Source of the DNA: Liriodendron chinense
Lineage: Eukaryota; Streptophyta; Magnoliopsida; Magnoliales; Magnoliaceae
Length of the DNA: 64,000 nucleotides
Direction of reading: 5' to 3'
Assembly: GCA_003013855.2 (NCBI GenBank)
Contig: PVNU02000424.1
Location: forward strand, 2,170,001-2,234,000
Position 1 is the stretch's first letter; each line of letters starts with the position of its first letter. The notes under the pieces were generated by a model, which made no database searches, was not told the DNA's origin, and saw nothing but the letters and a program-made list of their open reading frames with translations. The translations under genes and the position numbers were made by a program. This document shows, piece by piece, positions 44,064 to 56,222 of this stretch.

Positions 44064-44939
44064 GGTGGGCCTATGAGCCCACGTTAACATGTCGCAGATG
44101 CCTCGAGGCGCATATTCTGAGTAATTCATTAGATGTTCCAGTCTTCGAGACCTTTATTGTAATTTGATGCGGTCCTGGGGAGACCACGTACCTTAGATAG
44201 GCTCTAAAATCCCTCGAAGACATGGCGAAAAGAACAAAAAATAGTATAAAAGGCCTGACACGCCAATTAAAAAGCTGACGCATTGGGCATCAGGCTGATG
44301 TCCCAGATGACGTGCTCGATGAGCCAGGGATTGACCTGACACGCCGTCCCCCTTAGCCATTTCTGCACTTCTTTATCACTTTCTTTCTTTTATTTCTTTC
44401 ATTTCTTTCTCTCTAGAGTTAATCCAACACGCTTGCAAATTTGTCGAGAAGATTCTGACGCACTAGAGGTGTGGCTCAACTACCGGTGGCCGGGGTTTCG
44501 AGCTTTGACTGCCAGAATTTAGGATTTTAGTGAGGGATTATGGTTTTTCGACGAGAGATCTCTTTGTGACAATAGCCAATACCCAGATGTTACTCTCTCT
44601 CTCTCTCTCTCTCTCATCATGTATGTTGTGAATAGTGAGTTGGGCTATTTATAATAAAAAAACCCAGATGGTACAATGCACTGCATCATGCATAAAAAAG
44701 GGACAAACACGTTAAAACCCAACTGGCTCATCAAATTTAGGGTTGGCACGTCAGAGGCGGAGACCCCATTTCAGGGCGCGTCAGTTTTGGCATTAGCGTG
44801 TTAGGCGCGTCAACCTAGACTTAGGATTTTTATATTTCTTATTTGGCACCCAGCACGTTCATTAAGGGCTTGGCGCGTCAGGCACGTCAACACCGGTGTG
44901 TTTGGCGTGTTAGCCTAAACTTAATTTTTTTGGTATTAA
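44064..44939. mobile_element. Insertion flanked by TTTTGGTATTAA, rich in CGTCA motifs
   Basis: The 12-bp repeat TTTTGGTATTAA occurs at 44052-44063 and 44928-44939 and brackets a GC-richer segment. The right part (44740-44925) holds GGCACGTCAG, GGGCGCGTCAG, GGCGCGTCAAC and similar words, and TGACACGCC in the other orientation lies in the left part (44250-44345). A CT tract is at 44595-44617. A 12-bp duplication suits a LINE or SINE type insertion or a coincidence; the class is unknown. Confidence 0.35.
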
Positions 44940-45027
44940 CAATCCCACTTTAGGATAAGGATGAAAAATCAAGCTAACCTATAATTTAGGTGGGCCAAAT
45001 CAAAACAAACAACTATAAGAGAGATGT

Positions 45028-48000
45028 TGTAACACCCTGGCCCTCCGATACTCAGGTATCGAATGTCCTCGGGTGTTACTCGATTTTTTTTAATAAGTGT
45101 ATAATCGTACGTGTCTTCCCGTGGGCATGCATGTGTTTGAAACCTGTAGACTTGAAGTCTGGAAGAGAGGTCATAAACTTGGGAACCCATGATGTAATTA
45201 GATCATGTACATTGACGAATCAGATTGAACCCTAACCCTTACGGGATATGGATCACCGAATCCCCAATCCGTTAGCTCAGGTGTCTGATTAGGTAGAACC
45301 TACCAAAAAACACATGAAATTGAATATTCAACCCCAGATGTTAGGCAATGAAATGCCTTCAATCGGTCCCTAGTATCTGGTTGGTCGAACCCTCGCTCGA
45401 AGTCACCAAAGACTAAAGTTCTCAAGCTTAGAATTAATGATAAACCCCACCACTCAACCCTTAGGACCTAAGAACAGTGAACCAAATCCAAAACATGTTA
45501 ATTTATTTCCTATTGGTCCAACCTACTAATTGCTAGTTCCTGTTGGTCCGACCGACAACTCGCATTAAGTTGCGAGTTTGGGAAAAAATATTTGGGGTTA
45601 TAAATACCCCTCAACCCCTTCTTTCATTCCTTTTAAGCCCTATGGTTTTAGAGAAAATGAGAGAGAAAGAGGTAGAGAGAGAGGATGAGTTGCAGCGAAT
45701 AATTGTCTACTTCGGATCTCGAGAGCCCCCAGATCCTCTTTGGCCAGGAATCTTATCGTCTATCTTCGAATTTAGAGTCTAGATCATCGTGTAGAGCTGC
45801 CCAGTTATGTGCGGATGTCATGCTCGAGGTGTAGCTTCATGAGAGCCCAAGATTGCGTTAAATCCCGCCGCCCTAGTTAATCGTTGGATCCTGAGGTGAG
45901 CAAATCATTTTTGAATTCCTGATTTAAATCCTAATTTGAGGAAAATCAATTTAAAAGTCTTGGATTGAAGTCGTGTCTGGGGTGTTCTCCAATTTTCAGC
46001 TCTATGAACTATTTCTAATAAGTCGCGCCTGAATTGGAAGTGGTAGAGCTGAGAAACCTTGACCTAAGGTGATGAAATTCTCTTTAAGCTTTCCTTCGAC
46101 ATTTTTAGTCTACTGATAGTCTCAATCTTAAGTAATCATGTCAATTAACCCATGGATCATATGGTAATCCTTGTAATTTACCTTATATGCATTAAATTTA
46201 GGGTGAATTATTAGAATCCATGACATGTTTAGAATCTTATATATGATTATAAACTGCTTAGCTCATGCATAGGTTGATTCATACATGTGCACTCCTTACA
46301 TGATCTAAATTACTTGAATATTTCCTCTGCTTTATACGATTTACATGAACATATATTTTAACATGCTTTAGGATGATTCACATGCATTGCATGCTAAGTG
46401 GTTAAATCCCTAAACATAGGAGATATGATTTGTATGACTAGACTACACATATGAGATTGTACCTTAAACTATTGGCTACTTTGTGTTTGAATGAAATAGA
46501 TATTGGGTTGTAAACTTACCTCCTTTGTGAATCCTTGTGCCCTCTATTGGCTTTGTTAGGTGAAATCCCATAGTTGTGTCCTTAAGGGACTTTGGGCCTT
46601 AATGACCGACTTGATGGATTTATTGGGAGGAACTCTGTTGGTTGAATTATACATGTATATCGGTTATGGTAAGTCCACTTATTAGATTAAGTTGAGCACT
46701 AGTAGTAGAGGTTTTTAGATAAATGGACTATTTGCAAATTTGACTAATAAATGATGGATTAATCATGCATTCATGGCATCCGAGCGTTATCAGGTGACTA
46801 GATGCTGAGAGCACGCACCTTATGTATTTTTGTTGGTGGCTATTCATTGAAAACGATGCACATACCTGAGACTATTTTCATTAGTGATTAGTCATTGAAA
46901 ATGATGCACATACCCTGGTATATAAGCCTGGAAAAATTCCACACGATCCGTTAACTCACACGAAACCCACACAAAAAACTAGTGTTCGAGTCCAGCCTTA
47001 TCGTGTCGGGTCACTAACGGGTTGACCCGTTAAGACCCGTTAACATAACGGGTCGGGTCAGTGTTTCACCCGTGAACCCATTTAACCCATTAACATAATG
47101 GTCTAGATGACCAAACCATGGCCCACCTATGAACCTTGGCACTCCATCATATGCAATATTGCAATGTACAAGTGATTCCTCCTTGTCTTACTAGTGAATC
47201 CTATTATTTTCGATGATAGAATGGGCCCACTAGGTGGACCATAGCTGTATGTTGGGTCAGACTATCAGTTTTCCTCATCAACGGTGTGGCCATCTGATGA
47301 GTAGATTGGCCTAACGGGTTAAATGGGTCGGGTTAGGGGTAACCTGTTAAATTAACGAATGGGTTCGTGTTTCTAGATTTCGACCCGTTAGTTAACGAGC
47401 TAGGTTTGGGTGAGCAAATTTTTGACACGACACAAATATGGTTCAACACGACCCATTGTCAGGCCTATTGGTATAGTCCATCATTCAAACAACCCTTTGG
47501 TGTACTAGTCGTTGTGAGCATGTACATAGTTTACTCTCACTGGTGGCTAGCTACTTTGTTGTTGGCGAGCTAAATACTGTGAGTAGTGTACCGGATGATA
47601 TTTTCGCTAAGCCACTTTTATCTTGCATGGTGGGTAGTCATTGTGATGTATGTACTTAGAGGTATTTTCACTGGTGGCTACCCCTAAAGCCAGGTGGATG
47701 AGCATCCCCAGTATAATATGCATACATGCATGAAATCATGTAACAAGATGCATTGTGAATTGTAATTTTTCGTATGCTTTCATATCTGAAAGTATACTTG
47801 ATTAATCTGTCAATTATGTAATCTCGAAGGGACTTATCATTGAGTTGGCCACTCATCATCTACTATGTGCAATTGCACCTAACCATACAGGTATTGCGAG
47901 TAGATTGGTGAGGTTTAGCCGATGACATCCTTGCTAGGAGTAGAGAGGAGATAATAGCTAAGGAGCCTTACTATCGTAGCTGAGCTAATGGAGCTCATTA

Positions 48001-48421
48001 GATTTATTTTATCCTTCCCCTTATTCATTTTGTATTTATACACTTGGTTATTTGTGGATTTATAATCCCCAATTGTGGGATTCTTTTTAGATTATGTATT
48101 TTATATTTTGGATATTAGTCTATCACTCTCTATTTTAGTTACTTGTATTTAACTTTGATTCCGCTATTAATTGTACACCACTCTGATTATTAATTATGGG
48201 AATGAATGTTAACCTAACTTAGTGGACGCTTTGGAGATCTACCTACGTGCAATTTATCCTAGCGAGATACTTGAGTTTTCATCGTAAGGGCATTGTACCC
48301 AAGCCATGAAAATCAAGGCGTCCCAAGGTGGGTGTCAGAACAATTATTTAATATCGAGTTAGCACTCTCAAACTTAGGGCCTGAATCTCTGTACTCGGGT
48401 GCTAAGTTTTGGGGCGTTACA
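45028..48421 (+). mobile_element. Solo LTR of 3.4 kb (Ty3/gypsy Tekay/Del-like)
   Basis: It starts TGTAACACCCTGG and ends GGGGCGTTACA, with the 5-bp duplication GATGT at 45023-45027 and 48422-48426. No gag or pol is inside, so it is a solo LTR; part of its length is a nested hAT MITE. The ends match those of the solo LTR at 1325-3929 (TGTAACACCC and ATTACA), suggesting the same broad family. The flanks belong to a GGTGGGCCACAC-containing MITE-like region. Confidence 0.88.
46923..47467. mobile_element. hAT-type MITE nested in the 3.4-kb solo LTR
   Basis: The left end TAAGCCTGG and the right end TCAGGCCTA (reverse complement TAGGCCTGA) are inverted. The flanks CTGGTATA (46915-46922) and TTGGTATA (47468-47475) agree at 7 of 8 positions, the 8-bp duplication expected for hAT. 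The body has GACCCGTTAACATAACGGGT and similar words in both orientations, common in plant hAT MITEs. No transposase. Confidence 0.75.
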
Positions 48422-48426
48422 GATGT

Positions 48427-49500
48427 CCACCCCTAATTTTTATAGGGACCATCGTAATGATTATATGAAATCCACTCTAACCAGTAGATGCCACAACAAT
48501 ATTTAGGTATAAGGTCCAAAAGTCATAGCCATCCACAATTCATGTGGGACACACTAAGGGAAACAGTTCGAAGGGTGACTATTAATATCTTATATACGAA
48601 AATCCTGTGGTCCACTGGAATTACTGATGGGGTTGTTTTTTGAGCCATAGGCTTAATGTGGTGTGAACACGTTATGGTTAGGGTGGATTTAACATTAACA
48701 CTAAGCTAAAGCCCACTCAAGTCATGACCCATTTTCTAAAAAAATCATTTGAAAATGTCTTTGAGACGTCTGTACGAAAATAACGTGCCTCAAGGTGTTC
48801 ATTGTTTATTTTTCAAGGGACCCACCTTGATGTGTATGTGAAATCCACTCTTACCATTAAATGTGTAATCCTACATTATGCCTATGGCTAAAAACTCAAG
48901 ATGACCCATCATTTAGGTGGGCCACACTAAAGAAAATAGTTGGGAGGGTGACATCCACACTTGATATTTAGAGGGCCTAGCGTCATCATTATATAAAATC
49001 TTCTCCAACATTAGATATCAAACTAAAACTTACGCTTGGGGACCAAACAAGACATCAGACCAATCTATTATTCAGGTGGGCCACACGGAGGAAAATAGTT
49101 TAAAGGTTAAGATTTGACCTATACACTATTTTTAATAGTGTGGTTCACTTGAAACATGAACGAGGTTGAGTTTTGGGCCTCAAGCCTAACGTGGGGTGGC
49201 GCACCTAGTAGTCGGGCGGATTTCACATAAACACCATGGTGGGCCCACCCTAGATGGAAACCATTTTCCCTCCTTCATAAAACATTGAATCGATTGAAAT
49301 CAAATTGCTTTTAAAACTTAATCGGGCCGGGTCGACGGGCTTTAGGATGTCTTAATCCAAGCCTGTCCCGATTTAGAATTAGACTTGAAATTTAAGCCCA
49401 AACCCAACCAAAGGCAGGCCAGGCCTAGAAGCTTGATGGGCCAACTCGACACATTGACGCCCCTATTTAGGAATAGAAGAAATCGACTATAATGCTCGAT
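48427..49500. repeat. Degenerate internal repeats with GGTGGGCCACAC
   Basis: The sequence around TTAGGTGGGCCACACTAAAG with a following AATAGTTGGGAGGGTGACAT recurs at about 48535, 48910 and 49070, and a related copy lies at 44985 before the solo LTR. This is a MITE-like tract that was the target of the solo LTR insertion. Confidence 0.45.
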
Positions 49501-52500
49501 TCAAGGATCTAGCACACACTATAACTTTTGACAATCATAACTTTGTGAACAAATATATGTTTTACACATATAATATGTTGTTAGAAAGCTATTAACGTGT
49601 CATATATGCTGGTCAATAGCAAAAGCAATTAGCCCCTAAACAATTTTTAAAAAATAAGATCATTTTAGAGGTTATTTTTTAGCTTTAAGCTAAAATTTAC
49701 TATTTTTAATAAGTTATGTTTACTATTTTTAGGGTTTCAAGAGTTCGATTATAATCTATAATCTTTATTATATTCATCTAAGGGTTGTTTAAGGTGCATT
49801 TTGCGTATGGTTTTAGATGAGATTATGTGGGATTGAATTGGGTTTATAGTAATTATTATATCCGTCAATGATTGTCTCTTAATCTCGCAAGATGGAGATA
49901 ACCTCCCCAACGTGTTTGGAGTAAGATCACAAACTTAGATTTGGTTGAGAATCCCACATTGCTACATTTGGAGTAAGATCACAAACTGTGCTTTGGTTGA
50001 GGATCTCACATTGCCACATTTGAAAGACTGAATTGTAAGTCTAGAAATTCTGCTAGTCCTCCATCTGCACATTTGAAAATTTTAACGTTAAGCATGGATG
50101 AGTATAGTGGAAGTGAAAATTCCTTCCCCCCTCCCCCCAAGTATTTAAATGTGCTTTCTCAACATTTTATCTCAGTCAAAACCTCTTTTGTAATCAGAGA
50201 GGCAACAAACCAGAATTATCACCAGACACAGTCAAACAAACAAGTGAGATCGCAACTGCAGCCCATTTACAAGAAAAAAAATAGTGATATTATATTAATA
50301 TTAATATTATAAATAGTTAAAATCTATTTTTAAAAAGAAAACAACTCCTTTTTCAGAGCTCCCAAATAGATTTTTTTTTCTAATTTTCTTCACATAAAAA
50401 TAATTATTATAAATATCATCACGATTTCTCACCCGCCCATCATCCCCTTGATTTGCTTGTTGTTTAAGCATATAAATCTAGTAGTATTCCCCAACTGCAG
50501 CTATGTAAGTTACCATTACGAGAACAACAATACACACGACCATCTCTTCCTCATCCAAGCTTCCATCTCCTATCTATCACCTACACTTTGGGAAGAAAAT
50601 GACTTTAATTTACCTCGGTGACATGTACATTAAAAGAAAAAGATTAGAGTTATTATATAATATGAGATGGACTACATATTATATTGGTAGTGTAACCAAT
50701 AAATGTTATCTACGAGGACTGTGAAATATGCCAACCCCCTCTTTGTCTAAGTTATATATTTCTTATTTAGGACGAAAATAATGTACATGTGTAAGTCCCT
50801 CCGTGTTGAAATAAAGAGGAATGGCTTCAAATTACTTGGATAATTATGTAAATAGTTCATAGATTGATATGTTGCTACATAAGGTGATCCATTATTCGAT
50901 AATCAAGGTTATCAATTGGTATAAAAGACTACCTATGCATTAATCAACTTTAGTCCATTTCTTACACTAAGCCAAGAACAATGAACATAAATGTAAGTCC
51001 TACCTCATCAGGTACCAAGAGAAATGACCTCTCATCTAGATGGGCCAGAATGTTGTTTCCATCATTCTTAAACTTTTTTATGAAAGTTTTTAAGCAGTCC
51101 ATAAATAGGAATGACCTCAAACCTAAATGGGTCGGAAGGTACGTAAGTGTAAGTCTCAGCAATGGTTATACCAAAGATAATGGATTGCATGGGTAATTTA
51201 AGTAGTCTGTTATCCTTATACTAATAGGTAGTTTAAAATTGGCTTGCGATATCAATCAGTTGCAGCCACATGTGTTTGGTTATCAATCTTAACTAAAGCT
51301 TGGAAGATTAACTAATAAGACTTGGAATGACATGTCATTTCAGTCCACTTTCTTTCAGATGGAAATGCAATGGCCTAAGGAATTGATTGGCCAAATAAAC
51401 CGATTCCAATGCTCACAACCATCTGTTAGTTGGCCACTTAAAATGTAGACAATTGGATGTAGTTTTTCAATTTTCACCCCTGGACCATTAGAGTAGCAAA
51501 CTCCTCCAAGGAATTATTTAATTATCTAGTAGAGTGTGATGGTAGATATAAATGATTGAAAACTTGTATATAAGGCATATGCACGCTTAATCAAACCATC
51601 TCAGCAATGAGACCCACATTACCTTTGTGGGTTTGTAAACTTCAAAATAATTTATCATCCCTAACCTTAGCGTAACCTCAGTAAAGATTTGTGAGATTTA
51701 ACTCCTATGACATATCTAATTTAGTTTCAGTTTATGTTGTTATACATGTATAATAATTTTGGAATCTGCATACAAACCATCTTGCACTACCAAAATGTGA
51801 ATTTGGCTCCTGTTTTAAAAGGAAAGAGAGTGATAGTGTAAAAGAGTAGGCTGGACATATGCACTATTTTAAAAGCGTTCATATATACTGTAGGAACCCA
51901 TTTATTCAAGTAATTGAATGGGAAAATATGTCCTCTTCCACTCCCTCTGTTGTAGTAGCGTTTTTCTATTACAAATAGATAATCACTTTGATACTTTAAA
52001 GTTTTATTGACACCAATTGGTGTAAGAGACAATCTCAATCCACAACTTCATAACACCATAAACTAGATAGTGATAAAATTAAAATGAAATCAGAATAAAA
52101 GATGAGATCAACCTACTAAGGAAACCTATGTTACAATCAACAAAGGCATCACATGAGAGGAATACGCGATCAATTGCCTATTTTATAGTTTTCAGAAACC
52201 CTATCATTTGTAACTAACCTATTAAACAGAATAGGTCATTTTAAAAGAAATGTTGTGATGGAATCCACATAACTGAATACCTTTTGAGTTAATTTCAAAT
52301 GGTTGACTCTATTACCAGTTGCACATTAAGGAGACCTTGAGTTTTAATCCAACCAAACAATATACATATGTTTATCTAATGTCACAAGTCTGAATGGAAA
52401 ATAGTTTTACCCGATTTAAGTGGAAATATGCACCATGAATTTGCAATTACTTTCTTTTATCTGTGAATGGTAGTCGATGCTACTCCGAAAGTTGATTTAA

Positions 52501-55297
52501 GACCACAAAGCCTGTCAGAATGAATTAGAAAGGGCTATATTTGTGAATATAATAGACCTTATGGAGCCGTTGTGATCGATCGGTCGTTCGAATTTAGATC
52601 TTCAAATTGAAACAATGAAACAGATGAAATGATGAAGTTCATATAATTTTGTATAAGAAGCTTCCTCAACACAACATAGTGCCTGTGTGTATAGCCAATT
52701 TATACATGTCGGTGCGCCAACTGATGGGCCCGTGTCGAATCTTGACATGTAAGAAACAAATAGCTAAAGGGTAAACTGAAATTAATCTCTTTATACAGCT
52801 CTATCAAAAGAAATGATAATTTTTTTCAAACCATCTAATAAATTCATGACGATAATGTGGAAGCACCACACCTCGAAGCTCATGGAGCATACCTCATCGA
52901 AAGAGATAAAAGGTCACAAGCCAATGAATAAAACAATGACTGAAGCTCTAGAGAGACCTCCAAAACTTTTTCAGCTGATGGATCCATGTTTTTAAGTATT
53001 ATGAAATAGGTAAAAGGGAAAAGAACTAAAACAGGAAAAAAAGAAAAAGAAAATAAAAATTATGTTTATCAATTACACAGATCATCCTTTAAAAAGGGCA
53101 TGGAGGATTCATGCACGGAAGATACCGAATAAAATCGTTCTTCGTATACCTTAAGATGCCCAACACAACAGTTACAAGAGAAGGAAAACATACATTCACA
53201 TGGAAACACACCTTCCTTAGAAATGCAACAATCACCTTTATCCTTATATAGGAGAGGGATTTCGTAATTAGTCAGCTTTGCAATTAAGATGACGGATAGT
53301 ACCGTCTTCTCAGGTCCCATCCCTCGTCTCCCTATTAGATTTCGATGAAGAAACGGAGGGATTTGCTATCCTCTATCCCAAATCCCTCTCGAATCCCTTT
53401 TGGATTTACAAGATATGACAACGATTACTAGTATTTCAAGAGGGGATTTTACATTTCCCTCCCAGATTGGCTCCGTTTTCAACGTGATTTATGATCATCA
53501 GAAATCTGTCGTACCAAAAAAGGCATCTGAGCTAGAACGAGGGTTTTTTGAATACTATCCCTCTTAATATTATGTAAACCCATGCACCAAACATGCCCTT
53601 AGTACATTAGATGCGTTGTAAGCAACACCTTTCATCAATAGTATCAATTTTCATTTCTTGTTTTTAGAGATTTCTCTCTTCTCGTGTATTCAAGGGCCAT
53701 TCTTGAGAAGAAGACATTACTCTCTTCTCTCGATTTACTCACCCGCTATGTTATATGTGTATGTGGCTAAGCTAATGATACAAGACAAATTGGAAAAGTA
53801 AAGCCATTGATGCTCCTTGCTCGTGTAAATTATATTCACAGATATAGATAAAAAAAAAGTGACTCAACTCAAAACTCAACAAAGTTAACATGACTTGATA
53901 AGATTTTAAGCCATCACCATGAAATTTAATTATGAGTGTGACATAGTCTCAACTTGGCGATCAGCTCAATTTGAGTCGCCACGACTCGAATGAGTCACTC
54001 ATTTAAAAAGTGTCTTTGTAAAAAGTAAGTTGAAGGCTTTGAAACTTCAACCTCTCTAAAAGGACTAAAGTCTCCAACCGATATGTCAAGTAAATGCCCA
54101 TTTATTTTTTATATTTTAAGATTATATCCTTATAAAAATATATATATTTTTAATAAAATTTATCAAATTAATTATTAGATTGAGTCAACTAAAGATTTGT
54201 TTTGAGTCTTCAAGTCAAACTAACCTGGTTGAACATGAAATTAATTCTTATTTTCGAGCTTTTGAAATATATTCACAATCATCATATACTTGGGTTCAAG
54301 TAAAGACTTATTTTAAGTCTTTGAGTCAACTTGACTTGGTTGAACAGAAAATTAATTTGAATTTTTGAAATATATTCACAACCATCATATACTTGTGTTA
54401 ATGCATATGTAAGGTTGTCATTTGATTGATGATTGCTATAGCAATGTTGGTCTTGTCTCAAGCAATCTCACATCAGTACATGAGCATGCACAACATGTGA
54501 AGTGGGAGTATTGACTATATGATTAAGTGAAGGAATGAATGCTCCTAGTTCCCATATTGGGAACTTATACTCAATAGCACCTTATCCGTATATCCTTAGA
54601 CCTAAGGACTATTAGTGAAAATTTTATTATCTTCTTCAATGGTGCTATGATTCTTGAGCCTTGAGATAACATACGTACATTGTTGGGTCATTTTGAGTGG
54701 AAATGTATGAGTCCTATGTATTCTAATAAAGAGTCCAAAACATAAACCTTATTTTATAGATTATTTCACCATAGAAAATTGCTTAAATTGAATTGAAAGA
54801 TCTAGTTACTCATGTGCCATGAAGTCTTTTGGGTCCAAATAATTTTTATAAAAAGGATTTTACAAAAAAAAAAAGCACTGCTTTTTATGCTTTGAAATAC
54901 ATGATTTTGGTACTGACCAGTAAAAAATTCAATGGTGGATCTTTAATATTATCAAGTGTGGTTCACATTTGAGGCTTGGTCCTACATGATGGTAGGTTGA
55001 TGATGATGTGAAAGGATATAGATTGGTGTATGCATCAAAGATTAAAGTTTTTATGCGTGAAGACTTTTTCATGTACAAGTGGTTGGCGATTGCCTATATC
55101 ACTTAAGAGAGGAGGCTAACTAATGAGCCTATGCCCACCATTGGGAATTTTATATTATTGAAATCCTATGGTCCAACACCTTGGCCTTGGATGTTCCTAC
55201 CTCTTATTCTCTTTTCTCTCTTACCTTTTCTCTTTTGTAGGTTTTAAGGGTTAAAAAGGTTCATCACCTATAGGTGCGGGTATTAGGGACTAGAGGT
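49500..55297. other. AT-rich intergenic DNA, no gene seen
   Basis: Nearly 5.8 kb without a recognisable coding frame, RNA gene or mobile element end. Minor structure: a 52-bp tandem duplication at 49915-50020 (TTTGGAGTAAGATCACAAAC) and a 103-bp one at 54180-54395. Confidence 0.5.
54180..54395. repeat. 103-bp tandem duplication
   Basis: TTTGAAATATATTCACAA plus CATCATATACTTG recurs at 54261 and 54364, and AGTCAACTTGACTTGGTTGAA resembles AGTCAAACTAACCTGGTTGA one unit earlier. The copies are diverged. Confidence 0.7.
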
Positions 55298-55834
55298 TGT
55301 TAATATCAGATTCCGGTAACAGGTTCCTCCCAGAGTATACACCCTTCTTGAAGTGAGCTCCCTTCCAAACCTGAAAGCCAAAGAGGAAAACTAAGGGAAG
55401 GTAAGCTGCTAAGATCACTCCTGACTTGAGGCGATAAGATGCTTATCCTGTTAATCCTCAAATAAGGAGCTAACTTGATCGGATTAGACATCTAGCTGAT
55501 TACATTCCTTGATGGAGATCCCTTGTAGTTCGGAGTTATAAGCAGAAGTAAGCCAAAACCAGCCTATATGGGCTGCTGGTACTATGAGACGAGGGACGTC
55601 CTTACCAGACGACCGGAGACCAGAGCTGCTCGGAGAATGGCGGCGTCCACGTTTGATGACCAGAGACCAGGGTTGCTCGAACAACGAGGATGTCCCCACT
55701 CAATGACCAGAGACTAGACCTGCTCGCGATTTATGGAAATCGAAGGCGCTCGCGGGTCATATATACATGACCATAAAGACATTTGAGGTCTGCAGGCTTC
55801 GAGTTCCTTCGACGACCAACTTTACTTTATAACA
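55298..55834 (-). repeat. 3' LTR of the Tat element
   Basis: On the minus strand it starts TGTTATAAAG right after the polypurine tract and would end GATATTAACA, so its ends are TGTTA/TAACA inverted repeats. The right border is well supported by the polypurine tract; the left border is chosen from the TG/CA rule alone. Confidence 0.6.
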
Positions 55835-55849
55835 GATGCCCCCAAGTCC
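55835..55849 (-). other. Polypurine tract of the Tat element
   Basis: GGACTTGGGGGCATC on the minus strand, directly before the LTR start TGTTATAAAG. The ACTTGGGGGCATC form is common in Tat elements, from memory. Confidence 0.7.
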
Positions 55850-56222
55850 TTCATGATGAGCAGCTAAGCGAAGGACTTGATTGCGTATGTAACCGCCTAG
55901 CTCGTTTTTCGAAGGAGAAGCCATACATGATTGAGCCAGCATTGATGAGCGCCAGTTTTTCGGCCGAAAGAAATGAAGCGGCGCTCGCCACATATGTCGA
56001 GAGTTAATGCTTGTGCCCGTTCGACTGTCGTGCCAAACGAAGAGTTGCTGCGTGTCATTCAAATCTTGATAGAATGATTGCTTGTAAATATTCGGATTCT
56101 ACGGATGTTTCTTTACTTTGAAGTTTTGCTGAAGATATTGAAAATCCCTCTTCTTTTTTTGTCTCTGTCTGTCTCTGGCGTGACCTCATTGCTGAGGTAT
56201 TCCTTCTTCTTTTCTTCTTTCT

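Noticed and set aside
45028..48421. Full LTR retrotransposon with coding region
   Set aside because: No gag, pol, primer site or second LTR was found between the two ends, so a solo LTR explains it better.
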